Shown: positions 38,715-47,575, counted from the first letter of the stretch. The stretch: DNA of 64,000 nucleotides from Chromatiales bacterium (ex Bugula neritina AB1) (GCA_001730015.1 MDLA01000099.1:1-64000), one strand, 5' to 3'. A program made the numbers and translations. The notes: generated by a model from the letters alone, not told the origin.

Positions 38715-39401
38715 TCAGCTCGGTAACTCATGTTGCTCGCGCCAGCATAATCGCAGCTTGTCTCCCTGCCCGGAAAAACTGGCTTCGGTATTTTCGCAGC
38801 TTTGAATTCTATCAACTCGAAAATGTCTAAAACCAGACCTCAACTGACACCAGGCAACCAGTATCAGCGCATCAATATAATAAATCATCGCTATAGGGTA
38901 CAGGGTTCGATCGGTGACATTTCCTGCCGCATCGCGGTAGTCGATCCATAGCGCTTTTTCAGCACGAATAGACTCACGCAGCTGTGCGACATCAATCTGG
39001 TGATCAGGCATCTCCGCAAACGAAGAAACCACCAGGGGAGCGGCATAGGTTTCTTCACTGCGCTGTTCCGGCAGTATTTCATAGAGTTTGTCAGCAACCC
39101 GCTGTGAAGCCGCTATCAAACCCTCATCACCAGTACGTTTTATCAAACGCAGGCCGACAATCAGTGCCTCGATTTCCTCTGCATCGAACATCAGTGGTGG
39201 TAAATCGTAGCCCGCTCGCATCAGATAGCCAATCCCCGCCTCGCCATCTATAGGTACTCCCCGGGACTGCAATACGGCGATATCCCGATATACCGTTCGA
39301 GTCGTCACTTCAAGTTTCTCAGCCAACTGCGATGCTGTCATTACACCTGTAGCGCTGCGCAGTATCTGAATGATTTCAAACAACCGGTTGGATCGACTCA
39401 A
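38715..39401 (-). CDS. HTH-WYL transcriptional regulator (YafY/DeoR type)
   Basis: This 228-residue DNA-binding protein has an N-terminal HTH_11 domain (RLFEIIQILRSATGVMTASQLAEKLEVTTRTVYRDIAVLQSRGVPI) and a C-terminal ligand-sensing WYL domain (AEKALWIDYRDAAGNVTDRTLYPIAMIYY, then LVAWCQLRSGFRHFRVDRI). I take the TTG at 39399-39401 (reads LSRSNRLF, usually MSRSxRL) as the start. The track begins 12 codons earlier at another TTG. It is divergent from the EamA exporter gene at 39533, the most likely target. Confidence 0.88.
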   Translation of the reverse strand: MSRSNRLFEIIQILRSATGVMTASQLAEKLEVTTRTVYRDIAVLQSRGVPIDGEAGIGYLMRAGYDLPPLMFDAEEIEALIVGLRLIKRTGDEGLIAASQRVADKLYEILPEQRSEETYAAPLVVSSFAEMPDHQIDVAQLRESIRAEKALWIDYRDAAGNVTDRTLYPIAMIYYIDALILVAWCQLRSGFRHFRVDRIQSCENTEASFSGQGDKLRLCWREQHELPS

Positions 39402-39532
39402 CGGTACCCCCGCAAGGAAATATAAGACTACTGACAATACGATGTCAGCAGCACCTCTCTATGATTCCATGGTAGCAGCTTCATTCATCGTGATGAGGCG
39501 CTCTCCTTCTGCTCACCACATCGGGTACGCTG

Positions 39533-40411
39533 TTGAAAAGAGACACACACTATCAATTAGGACTAATACTGGTTACCGTATCCGCCATTGTGTGGAGCAC
39601 TACCGGCCTGTTCACCCGCGCAATAACCCTCGACAGCTGGACGACACTCGCGTGGAGGGGATTGTACGGTGGTATCGCCATTTTTATATTGATGCTGGTG
39701 ACCACACCGCGAAAAACCAAACGCGAATTTATAGCAATGGGCTGGGTCGGTTGCTTATTCGCAACGGTATCTGCAGCCGGTATGCTGTGTTTTATTAATG
39801 CTTTTTACTACACCAGTGTCGCCCATGTGGCCATAATTTACGCCACGGTCCCGTTTGTGGCAGCCGCACTCGGCTGGGTTTTCCTGAAAGAACGCCCGGC
39901 AACAACAGCAATCTGTAGCAGTCTGGCCGCATTAGGTGGTGTAGTTATAATGGTTTGGGGCGGATCAGGCGGGGGTTGGTTCGGTGATCTGCTGGCATTC
40001 GCCATGACATTATGCCTTGCCGTAATGATGGTCCTGATACGCTACTACCCCGCCGTACCGGTGATGCCGGCTGCGTGTTTATCTGCCTTATTGAGCGGGC
40101 TTGTCAGCATGCCTATGGCAGACGCAACACTACCGGATACAAAAAACATGCTGCTGTTACTCGCTTTCGGTGTAGTGAATTCAGCCTTGGGATTAAGCCT
40201 GTTCACCTTCGGCTCGCGCCTGCTACCTACGATTGAAACTGCACTGATCGGTGCTCTGGATGCACCACTGGCACCACTGTGGGTGTGGATTTTCTATAGC
40301 GAAACCCCGGATCAGGCAACTCTCACCGGCGGCACTATTGTTTTTATTGCCGTGCTGGCGCACATAATTTTACAGGCTCGATGTCGTCAGACCCAAAACA
40401 TTCGTGGTTGA
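39533..40411 (+). CDS. DMT-family (EamA) permease
   Basis: This 292-residue inner-membrane protein has ten hydrophobic segments in two EamA halves: SAIVWSTTGLFTRAI and WRGLYGG in the first, YATVPFVAAALGWVFLKERP closing it, and the second ending ALDAPLAPLWVWIFYSETPDQATLTGG. Such permeases export amino acids or other metabolites. The gene uses a TTG start; no ATG lies before the first membrane helix. It is divergent from a WYL regulator. Confidence 0.9.
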   Translation: MKRDTHYQLGLILVTVSAIVWSTTGLFTRAITLDSWTTLAWRGLYGGIAIFILMLVTTPRKTKREFIAMGWVGCLFATVSAAGMLCFINAFYYTSVAHVAIIYATVPFVAAALGWVFLKERPATTAICSSLAALGGVVIMVWGGSGGGWFGDLLAFAMTLCLAVMMVLIRYYPAVPVMPAACLSALLSGLVSMPMADATLPDTKNMLLLLAFGVVNSALGLSLFTFGSRLLPTIETALIGALDAPLAPLWVWIFYSETPDQATLTGGTIVFIAVLAHIILQARCRQTQNIRG

Positions 40412-40420
40412 TAAATCAAT

Positions 40421-40484
40421 CCCTGCTCAATCCATGGTCCACTTCCCTGGACCACATCCTTGTTGAGCTTGTACTAAGTATCGG
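40421..40484 (-). ncRNA. Candidate CsrA/RsmA-binding small RNA module B
   Basis: Read on the minus strand, the module folds as GCTCAA/TTGAGC (outer stem) and TGGTCC/GGACCA (inner stem) with an 8-base loop AGGGAAGT. It carries AAGGA, AGGGA, ATGGA and AGGGA, so one ANGGA motif is in the apical loop and two flank the inner stem. A TTGGCG-N17-TAGTAC promoter-like pair lies just upstream (minus strand), overlapping the shared CCGATACT block. Module A at 40681-40743 is a second version with a compensated outer stem. No clear terminator follows; transcription would run antisense into the end of the EamA gene. Confidence 0.5.
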
Positions 40485-40596
40485 ACTGATCTGCGCCAAC
40501 TGCACAGCTAAAATACCGCATTTATCAGGCAATATTACCGCCTCTGGAAGTAGACCTTAACAACCAGAAAATCAGCAGAAAATCCCCCGGGCTTTG

Positions 40597-40745
40597 ATAA
40601 AAGACCCACGTCCGATGTGAGTCTTTTAGTCTTAGCTCGCTTGGCACAAGCCAGGACAATACCAAAATTCCCCTATTTGCTCCCTGCTCTTCCATGGTCC
40701 TTCTCCCTGGACCGCTTCCCTGTAGAGCTAGGTACAGTATCGGCT
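40597..40745 (-). ncRNA. Candidate CsrA/RsmA-binding small RNA A
   Basis: Core at 40681-40743, read on the minus strand: GCTCT/AGAGC (outer stem), GGTCC/GGACC (inner stem), loop AGGGAGAA, with AGGGA twice, AAGGA, ATGGA and a last AGGGA after the stem, five ANGGA motifs in about 45 nt. A small GCTTG/CAAGC hairpin follows, then the AAAAGAC/GTCTTTT terminator at 40599-40627, giving a transcript of roughly 140-150 nt. Dense ANGGA motifs in hairpin loops are the defining feature of CsrB/RsmY/RsmZ-type RNAs that sequester the translational regulator CsrA. No GacA-type TGTAAG-N6-CTTACA upstream site is seen. Confidence 0.5.
40599..40627 (-). terminator. Bidirectional intrinsic terminator inside the eamA-fdhA gap
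   Basis: AAAAGAC pairs with GTCTTTT, with an inner CAC/GTG continuation and a 7-base loop. T-runs follow on both strands. On the minus strand it would end small RNA A. On the plus strand it lies about 190 bp past the EamA gene stop and could serve that gene. Confidence 0.7.
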
Positions 40746-40773
40746 CGCGGGTTGAATAATGCACGCAGGTCAT

Positions 40774-40796
40774 TACCGGTTTCTACCGGTATTTTT
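40774..40796 (+). terminator. Palindrome TACCGG/CCGGTA followed by T5
   Basis: TACCGG-TTTCTA-CCGGTA is followed by TTTTT on the plus strand, like a short intrinsic terminator. It lies 20 bp past the fdhA stop (minus strand) and about 30 bp upstream of small RNA A. It could instead be an operator or activator site for that RNA. Confidence 0.45.
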
Positions 40797-40815
40797 ACCG
40801 TTACTTTTTTTAAGA

Positions 40816-43593
40816 CTACCCGGCAGCAAATGCTGACTCATCTGTTTTTGCTACACGACAGGCCGAGAATTTAAATTCCGGTATCTTGCCAAACGGATCC
40901 AGGCTGGGGTTAGTCAATACATTCGCTGCTGCTTCAACATAGGCAAACGGCACAAAAATCATATCTTCAGCCACTGCACGGTCTGCACGAGCCATTATAT
41001 TGATTGATCCACGGCGGGTTTCTATGGTGATCATCTCACCGGGCTCAACTCCCATACGTCGCAATGTTTTTGGATGCAGTGAAGCGTTGGCTTCGGGCTC
41101 TGCCCAGTCCAGCACCTTGGTTCGGCGAGTCATAGAACCCGTATGCCAGTGCTCAAGTTGCCGGCCTGTGGTCAGTATCATCGGGTAATCGGCATCCGGG
41201 GTTTCAGCCGGTGCCGTCACATTGGCCGGAGTAAAGCGCGCACGGCCTTCGGCACGAGGGAATCCATCACCGAATACGATCGGCTGACCCGGATCGTCTT
41301 CTGATAACGACGGGTAGGTAACCGCACTTTGCTCCAACCGTTCCCAGGTAATGTTATCGAAGGAATTCATCGATAGCTTCATCTCGGCAAACACCTCACT
41401 GGGGTGCGTGTAGTGCCAGTCGAGACCGATTCGCCTGGCAAGCTCTACCGTTATCCACCAGTCTTCTTTCGCTTCTCCCGGTGGTGCTACCGCTGGCCTG
41501 CCCATCTGCACCTGTCGATTAGTGTTAGTGACGGTACCGGTTTTCTCCGGCCAGGCAGAGGACGGCAGAATCACGTCAGCATAGTTGGCAGTTTCGGTCA
41601 GGAAAATATCCTGCACCACCAGATGATCCAGTTTCGCCAGTGCATCACGCGCGTGTTCTACATCGGGGTCGGACATGGCAGGGTTTTCCCCGAGCACATA
41701 CATGCCTTTTATTCGGCCGTCGTGTACCGCATCCATAATTTCAACAACGGTCAGCCCTTTTTCACTATCAATATCTTCCGAACCCCAGATCGCATTAAAC
41801 GAAGAGCGCACACCTTCATCCGTTACCGATTGATAGTCCGGCAGGAACATCGGGATAAGACCGGCATCTGATGCCCCTTGCACGTTGTTCTGGCCCCGTA
41901 GCGGGTGCAATCCTGAGCCGGGTCGGCCTACCTGGCCACACATGAGCGCGAGCGAAATCAGGCAACGTGAATTGTCTGTACCGTGAATATGCTGTGATAT
42001 TCCCATACCCCAGAAGATCATTGCCGCCTGTGCACCGGCAAAAGTTCGTGCAACTTCTCGCAGGGTGTCCGCATCAATGCCACACAGATCGGCCATTCTC
42101 TCGGGCGAAAAATCGGCCAGATGCGCTTTCATGGCTTCCCAGTTTTCGGTGAAGCCCTTGATGTACTGTTCGTCGTAAAGCTTTTCTTCAACAATTACAT
42201 GCATGATGGCGTTGAGCATAGCGACATCGGTACCGGGCCTGAATTGCAGCATGTGATCAGCGTGTCGCTTCAGCCCCTGGCCACGCGGATCCATCACAAT
42301 CAATTTGCCACCGCGCTTTGAAAACTGCTTGAAGTAGGTCGCCGCTACCGGGTGATTTTCGGTAGGGTTGGCACCGATAACAATCGCTACATCAGCGTTT
42401 TCAATTTCGTTGAATGTTGCCGTAACCGCGCCGGAGCCAACGTTCTCCAGAAGTGCCGCTACCGATGAGGCATGGCACAAGCGGGTACAGTGATCGACAT
42501 TATTGTGCTTGAATCCCTGCCGAATAAATTTTTGAAATAAATAAGCTTCTTCATTAGAGCACTTGGCAGAGCCGAAACCCGCTACTCGCTTGCCGGTATC
42601 GTCACGGAGTGTTTTCATGCCGTTAGCGGCAGCATCAAGTGCTTCTTCCCAGCTGGCTTCACGAAAATGGGTCAGCGGATCCGACGGATCTACGTTGAGA
42701 CCTTTGGCTGGTGCATCATCGCGTCGAATCAGAGGTTTCGTCAGTCGGTGCGGGTGAGCGATGTAGTCAAACCCAAAGCGCCCTTTCACACACAGACGGT
42801 TTTCATTAGCCGGGCCGTCAATACCGTCGACCCAGGCAATCTTTTCATCCTTTATTTTAAATGACAGCTGACAGCCAACACCACAGTAGGGGCAAACGCT
42901 TTTTACTTCGCGATCAAATGCCTGACTGTCGCCGGCACCCTGTTCGTCCAGCACGGCCGCGGGCATCAAAGCGCCTGTCGGGCAGGCTTGCACACATTCA
43001 CCACAAGCCACACACGTTGAAGCGCCCATCGGGTCGTCAAAATCGAAGGTGATTTTGGCATCGTGACCACGCCCTGACATGCCGATCACGTCGTTAACCT
43101 GTACTTCCCGACAGGCTCTGACACACAGGTTGCAGTGGATGCAGGCATCGAGGTTCACGCTCATTGCCAGATGCGATGCATCGAGCAGTGGTACACGGTC
43201 TTTCTCTATACCGGGGAATCGGCTGGTCGTGACATTCTGCATCTCGGCCATATTCCAGAAGTGTGACGACTTATCATGAGCTGTGCTCTGCTCCGGTTGA
43301 TCAGCCAGAAGCATTTCAACGACAATCCGGCGCGCCATCTCCGACCGTTCGTTTTGTGTATTGACGACCATGCCTTCGGCCGGATTGCGAATGCAGGAAG
43401 CAGCCAGCACTCGCTCACCTTCAATCTCGACCATGCAGGCCCGACAGTTTCCGTCTGATCGGTAGCCGTGCGAATCCTTGTGACACAGGTGTGGAATCAG
43501 TGTCCCCTGGCGCTTGGCAACTTCCCAGATCGACTCTCCGGCGTCTGCTGTGACTTGCTTGCCATCCAGTGTAAAAGTAATTGAGTCAGTCAT
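40816..43593 (-). CDS. fdhA: NAD-type formate dehydrogenase alpha subunit (molybdopterin)
   Basis: This is the catalytic subunit that oxidises formate to CO2 and passes electrons to the FdhGB diaphorase. The 925 residues run in order: a 2Fe-2S domain (HLCHKDSHGYRSDGNCRACMVEIEG); a His-Cys cluster segment; two 4Fe-4S binding motifs (CIHCNLCVRAC, CVACGECVQACPTGA); a 4Fe-4S site CPYCGVGC; and the bis-MGD core. VDHCTRLCHASS holds the active-site Cys, so this is a Cys, not selenocysteine, enzyme. The C-terminal MGD-binding block is PMILTTGRQLEHWHTGSMTRRTKVL. It is second in the operon after the fused beta/gamma gene, with 78 bp between. FdsA of oxygen-tolerant FdsABG enzymes is the closest model. 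Confidence 0.95.
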   Translation of the reverse strand: MTDSITFTLDGKQVTADAGESIWEVAKRQGTLIPHLCHKDSHGYRSDGNCRACMVEIEGERVLAASCIRNPAEGMVVNTQNERSEMARRIVVEMLLADQPEQSTAHDKSSHFWNMAEMQNVTTSRFPGIEKDRVPLLDASHLAMSVNLDACIHCNLCVRACREVQVNDVIGMSGRGHDAKITFDFDDPMGASTCVACGECVQACPTGALMPAAVLDEQGAGDSQAFDREVKSVCPYCGVGCQLSFKIKDEKIAWVDGIDGPANENRLCVKGRFGFDYIAHPHRLTKPLIRRDDAPAKGLNVDPSDPLTHFREASWEEALDAAANGMKTLRDDTGKRVAGFGSAKCSNEEAYLFQKFIRQGFKHNNVDHCTRLCHASSVAALLENVGSGAVTATFNEIENADVAIVIGANPTENHPVAATYFKQFSKRGGKLIVMDPRGQGLKRHADHMLQFRPGTDVAMLNAIMHVIVEEKLYDEQYIKGFTENWEAMKAHLADFSPERMADLCGIDADTLREVARTFAGAQAAMIFWGMGISQHIHGTDNSRCLISLALMCGQVGRPGSGLHPLRGQNNVQGASDAGLIPMFLPDYQSVTDEGVRSSFNAIWGSEDIDSEKGLTVVEIMDAVHDGRIKGMYVLGENPAMSDPDVEHARDALAKLDHLVVQDIFLTETANYADVILPSSAWPEKTGTVTNTNRQVQMGRPAVAPPGEAKEDWWITVELARRIGLDWHYTHPSEVFAEMKLSMNSFDNITWERLEQSAVTYPSLSEDDPGQPIVFGDGFPRAEGRARFTPANVTAPAETPDADYPMILTTGRQLEHWHTGSMTRRTKVLDWAEPEANASLHPKTLRRMGVEPGEMITIETRRGSINIMARADRAVAEDMIFVPFAYVEAAANVLTNPSLDPFGKIPEFKFSACRVAKTDESAFAAG

Positions 43594-43671
43594 AACGTAC
43601 CCATTGTATTCTTGGTGAATTCAGTCATTGGCAAAGCCGAATGGATAGTCTCCATACGCCGCCAACTTCTA

Positions 43672-45363
43672 TTAAATTTCATCCGGGAAATGCTTCATGG
43701 TAAGAAGTATCGGATTAGGTGCTGCCTGCCCGAGACCACAAATCGAGGCATCAACCATTACGTTACACAGCTCTTGCAGCAACGGCTGATCCCAGGTATC
43801 GCTTTCCATCAACTTAACGGCTTTTTCGCACCCTACTCGACACGGCGTGCACTGGCCGCAGCTCTCATCCTCAAAAAAGCGCAGCATATTCAGCGCTGCG
43901 TCTTTAGCGCTGTCTTTATCCGACAAAACCACAATAGCCGCAGAACCAATAAACGACCCCAGCGGTTGCAGGGTATCGAAGTCCATTGGTACATCATTAA
44001 CAGATGCAGGCAGAAGTCCAGCTGACGGCCCGCCCGGCTGATACGCTTTAAAAGTATGACCATCCAGCATGCCGCCACACGCTTCTATAAGGTCGGTAAT
44101 CGTAGACCCGGCCGGCAGTAAATGCACACCGGGGTTTTTCACCCGACCTGATATAGAAAAAGAGCGCAGCCCGGTTCGACCGTTCTTTTCAATACCACTT
44201 AAAATTTCCGGCCCTTCACGGCAGATTCTAGCGACCCAGTGCAGCGTTTCTACGTTGTGTACCAGAGTCGGCCTGTCAAAAATACCTACCTGTGCAACAT
44301 AGGGCGGGCGATGACGTGGCAGCCCTCGCTTGCCTTCGATCGATTCGATCATGGCACTTTCTTCACCGCAGATATACGCGCCTGCCCCCCGCCGTAAATC
44401 GATATAGCCCGATTCAACAATACCGGCATTTTCCAGTGCGGCTATTTCATCACGCAGTATGGCCAGCACGGCCGGGTATTCATCGCGCATGTAAATAAAA
44501 CACTTTTGCGCTTCAACCGCCCATGCTGCGATCAGCATGCCTTCGAGAAACAGGTGAGGGGTACGCTCCAAGTAGTAGCGATCTTTAAAAGTACCCGGCT
44601 CTCCTTCATCGCCATTGACGGCAAGATATCTGGGGCCCGCTTCGGCGCGCACAAACGACCATTTTTTTCCGGATGGAAATCCTGCACCGCCCAGACCCCG
44701 CAGACCTGAGGCATTTATGGTGTCCTGAACCTGATCAGGAGTCTGCTTGCCACTACGCAGTGCCTGCAGCTCGCTATAACCGCCAGCCCCACTATAGACA
44801 GCATAGTTTTCGTACTCTGGAATATGAGTATGCGTATCGTAGGCGGCAATGGCAGCATCGACTTGTTCAACTGTTGCATGATCAATATGGTTATGGCCAA
44901 TTTCAAGCACCGGCGCGGTATCGCACCGCCCCATACAGGGCGCGCGCAAAACCCGAACCTTCGATGGATCCATACCCTGCTTAAGGCTATCGAGTAATTG
45001 TTGAGCACCTGCCAGCTCACATGCCAGTGAATCGCAGACCCGGATAGTGGTGGCGGCTGGTGCCGGCTGGCCTTCCGCTACCACATCAAAGTGAGCATAG
45101 AACGTGGCTACTTCATGCACTTCTGCTTGCGACAAGCGCATTTCATCTGCCAGCGCATACCGGTGTGCTGCCGACAGATAACCGAATTTATCCTGAATCA
45201 GATGCAGGTATTCAATGAGTAGATCCGCCCGACGGGGCTTGTCACCCAGCAGTTCCCGAACTTCTGCCAACGCCGTATCATCAAGCTGCCGGCCTTTAGG
45301 GGTGGACCTCCCTTTGCCGCGCCCGGATTTCCAGACACCCGGTTTCATTACTGACGTTACCAT
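43672..45363 (-). CDS. Formate dehydrogenase NuoE/NuoF-type fusion (gamma-beta) subunit
   Basis: This 563-residue NAD-reducing diaphorase fuses a NuoE/FdsG-like part (residues 25-175; 2Fe-2S ligands in RVCDSLACELAG and APCMGRCDTAP) to a NuoF/FdsB-like part. The latter shows the NADH/FMN-binding GLRGLGGAGFPSGKKW, NGDEGEPGTFKDR, GAGAYICGEESAMIESIEGKRGLPRH, and the 4Fe-4S site CGQCTPCRVGC. FdsABG systems usually have separate FdsG and FdsB genes; the fusion is known in other FDHs. I start at ATG 45361-45363 (MVTSVMKPG), which has GGAG 7-8 bases upstream. The track's GTG start is within that site. No FdsC/FdsD accessory gene is adjacent. Confidence 0.93.
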   Translation of the reverse strand: MVTSVMKPGVWKSGRGKGRSTPKGRQLDDTALAEVRELLGDKPRRADLLIEYLHLIQDKFGYLSAAHRYALADEMRLSQAEVHEVATFYAHFDVVAEGQPAPAATTIRVCDSLACELAGAQQLLDSLKQGMDPSKVRVLRAPCMGRCDTAPVLEIGHNHIDHATVEQVDAAIAAYDTHTHIPEYENYAVYSGAGGYSELQALRSGKQTPDQVQDTINASGLRGLGGAGFPSGKKWSFVRAEAGPRYLAVNGDEGEPGTFKDRYYLERTPHLFLEGMLIAAWAVEAQKCFIYMRDEYPAVLAILRDEIAALENAGIVESGYIDLRRGAGAYICGEESAMIESIEGKRGLPRHRPPYVAQVGIFDRPTLVHNVETLHWVARICREGPEILSGIEKNGRTGLRSFSISGRVKNPGVHLLPAGSTITDLIEACGGMLDGHTFKAYQPGGPSAGLLPASVNDVPMDFDTLQPLGSFIGSAAIVVLSDKDSAKDAALNMLRFFEDESCGQCTPCRVGCEKAVKLMESDTWDQPLLQELCNVMVDASICGLGQAAPNPILLTMKHFPDEI

Positions 45364-45384
45364 TAGTTGCTCCACGCATAATAT

Positions 45385-45401
45385 CCGCTATTTCATAGCG
45401 G
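45385..45401. promoter_or_regulatory. Inverted repeat upstream of formate dehydrogenase
   Basis: CCGCTAT-TTC-ATAGCGG is a perfect 7-bp inverted repeat 22 bp upstream of the FdhGB start, in the 112-bp gap after the LysR gene. It could be an operator for LysR or another regulator, or a leader hairpin. Confidence 0.4.
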
Positions 45402-45475
45402 TAGTTTGGCCGATAGTTCAACGTAGTCCAGCAATAATAACAAATAGATTTTTTGGATGGCGCAATTTGTTTAGC

Positions 45476-46369
45476 TTATGATGAAATTCCAATGACCTCA
45501 CGAAGCGCCAGAATTGCCGGTAAGCCCGGCTCGACATTAAGAGTTGCCAAGCCAATAGTATTTTCAACCATGGGGTCATTAAGCTGCAAGCTGACTGAAT
45601 TCTGATCAAGAAATAAGCTGTCTACCAGCTTTCTCGGAGCAATAGTCGCCGCAGATCCATTAGTGACCTGCGCCAGTGCAGCAGTAAATGCATTAGTTTC
45701 CATGACCGGTTCGGGCTGTACCCCGGTAACGCTGAACACCTGATCAACAATCTGTCGAAAACGCATATCTTTGCTTAGCAGGCACAATGGCAGCGCAGCC
45801 GCCTCTGCCCAGCTCGCCGATCCGGCTATACGCGGCGCTAGATGTATCGGCGTGAGTAAAACATAGTGCTCCTGGTAGATTGGTTCGAAGCACAGCGGGC
45901 CGATTTCTTTTTCATCCTGGTAGGTGATACCAGCGTGCAGTGCATATTCATTGAGTCCGCGCGCTATTTGCGCCGACGTGAGAGACTGGATCTGAATGGT
46001 GAGCTTTGCAAAGCGCGCCCTTAGCGTGGTGGCAATGGATGCGGCAAACGGCAGTGCCGTCGGCACGACCCCCAAAACCAGAACTCCCTGCAACGCGCCT
46101 TTGGAGACTTCTATATCCTGCCGCAGGCCTTCTGCATCATTAAGAATTTTCCGCGCCCATCTGAGCAATAGCTCTCCGTCTCTGGTAAAGCCCAGAAACT
46201 TGTTGCCGCGGCGCACAATCGGCACACCCAGATCGTCTTCCAGTGCACGAATTCTGGCAGAGAAGGCAGGCTGCGAGATTCCACAATCGGCTGCAGCCTG
46301 GGTAAAGTGCTTTCGTTGAGCAAGCGCAATCAGTAATTGCAGGTCGCGTAGTTCAGGGTAACGATCCAT
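45476..46369 (-). CDS. LysR-family transcriptional regulator
   Basis: This 297-residue protein has an N-terminal winged HTH (LRDLQLLIALAQRKHFTQAAADCGISQPAFSARIRALEDDLGVPIVRRGNKFLGFT) and a C-terminal effector domain of the periplasmic-binding-protein fold. The gene lies 106 bp upstream of fdhGB on the same strand, a common arrangement for FDH regulators, and an inverted repeat sits in the gap. It starts 12 bp after the quinone oxidoreductase stop and may be cotranscribed with it. Confidence 0.93.
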   Translation of the reverse strand: MDRYPELRDLQLLIALAQRKHFTQAAADCGISQPAFSARIRALEDDLGVPIVRRGNKFLGFTRDGELLLRWARKILNDAEGLRQDIEVSKGALQGVLVLGVVPTALPFAASIATTLRARFAKLTIQIQSLTSAQIARGLNEYALHAGITYQDEKEIGPLCFEPIYQEHYVLLTPIHLAPRIAGSASWAEAAALPLCLLSKDMRFRQIVDQVFSVTGVQPEPVMETNAFTAALAQVTNGSAATIAPRKLVDSLFLDQNSVSLQLNDPMVENTIGLATLNVEPGLPAILALREVIGISS

Positions 46370-46381
46370 CGTTTCAGCTGA

Positions 46382-47362
46382 TTAAAGCATCAGCACAATT
46401 TTTCCAAAATGCTCGCCGTTCTCCATTGCCCGGTGTGCTTCGGCAACTTCTTCAAGGGGGTACTCGTTGCTGATCAGTGGTGTTATTTTTTCAGAGGCGA
46501 AGTGCGGCATAACAGTGGAATTAAAATCAGCAATTATCGCTGCTTTCTCTGCTACCGGACGTGAGCGCAGGACCGAGCCAAGAATCTGCTGACGCTTAAC
46601 CATCATCAGTGCAATATTCAATTCGGCTTTGATTCCACCCATGATACCAATCACAACCAGACGACCGGCAACCGCCAGACTTTTCATATTATCAGCAAGA
46701 TAGGCTGCTCCAATATGATCCAGTATCACGTTAGCCCCTTTACCACCGGTAATCGTTTTTACTTCTTCTGCAAAGGATTGCGTTTTGTAATCAATAACAT
46801 GATCCGCCCCGAGCTGACGCACTCGATCTACTTTGTGGGTAGATGCAGTAACAATGGTGCGCGCATCCGGCAACAGTACCTGACACAATTGCAGTGCAGC
46901 GGTATTTACACCACCCCCACCCCCATGCAGCAGAATAAAATCATCAGATTCCGGCTTCCCCAGCACAAAGGTATTGAGATAAGCCGTTATATAGGTTTCA
47001 CATATACACGCTGCCTGCTGAAATGACAGATTTTCAGGGATTCGCATTACATGATCGGCATAGGCAACGGCATACTCCGCATACCCGCCACCGCCAACCA
47101 ATGCAAACACGCGATCACCCGCTTTAAAGCCAGTTACTTCATCAGCGACGGACTCAATTGTGCCGGCGACTTCCAGCCCGATGATTTCAGAATCGCCTTT
47201 TGGCGGCGGGTAATTTCCCTGTCTCTGGATGATATCGGGCCGGTTAACGGAGGTAGCCGCCACCTTTATCAGTACCTGCCCGGAGGCTGGTGCAGGTTTC
47301 GGAATATCTCCGAGGTATAGTTTTTCGGCACCACCAAACTCTTCTAGTAATACGGCCTTCAT
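46382..47362 (-). CDS. Zinc-free quinone oxidoreductase (Qor/PIG3 type, MDR family)
   Basis: This is an NAD(P)H-dependent reductase of quinones or enones in the medium-chain dehydrogenase superfamily. It has MKAVLLEEFGGAEKLYLGDIPKP at the start, VNRPDIIQRQGNYPPPKG, a Rossmann HGGGGGVNTAALQLC and the NADP-binding region. The zinc ligands are absent. The NYPPP-type substrate loop matches the PIG3/TP53I3 subgroup. Start at 47362 (326 residues); the track's start adds 16 residues of non-matching sequence. Its function beside formate dehydrogenase is unclear; the short gap links it to the LysR gene. Confidence 0.9.
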   Translation of the reverse strand: MKAVLLEEFGGAEKLYLGDIPKPAPASGQVLIKVAATSVNRPDIIQRQGNYPPPKGDSEIIGLEVAGTIESVADEVTGFKAGDRVFALVGGGGYAEYAVAYADHVMRIPENLSFQQAACICETYITAYLNTFVLGKPESDDFILLHGGGGGVNTAALQLCQVLLPDARTIVTASTHKVDRVRQLGADHVIDYKTQSFAEEVKTITGGKGANVILDHIGAAYLADNMKSLAVAGRLVVIGIMGGIKAELNIALMMVKRQQILGSVLRSRPVAEKAAIIADFNSTVMPHFASEKITPLISNEYPLEEVAEAHRAMENGEHFGKIVLML

Positions 47363-47575
47363 TGTGCTGCGACACCCCGGTAAACGGTAAATTAGTAGGA
47401 AGACGATCATATCTGCCAGCGCCGACGATTGAAACCAGTCGACAACTCTGTACTGCTGTGCCGGATTGCCTTTCCGTCACGGTAAAGAACTCGTTTTACA
47501 GTAGAGTGTGGGGACAGAAACCCAGCTTAACGCTCGCCTGAACCCTCAGATGCAGTCTATCCAACAATATTCAAT

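Noticed and set aside
40421-40743. REP/BIME-type extragenic palindromes as explanation for the duplicated hairpins
   Set aside because: Possible, but REP units are shorter with a single stem and occur in many copies; no other copy was seen in 64 kb. The ANGGA loop placement and compensated stems fit a small RNA better. A genome search is needed to exclude it fully.
40748-40763. Third MITE end (GGGTTGAATAATGC)
   Set aside because: Shares only GAATAATGC with the MITE terminus, lacks the GCGGG end and has no partner repeat.
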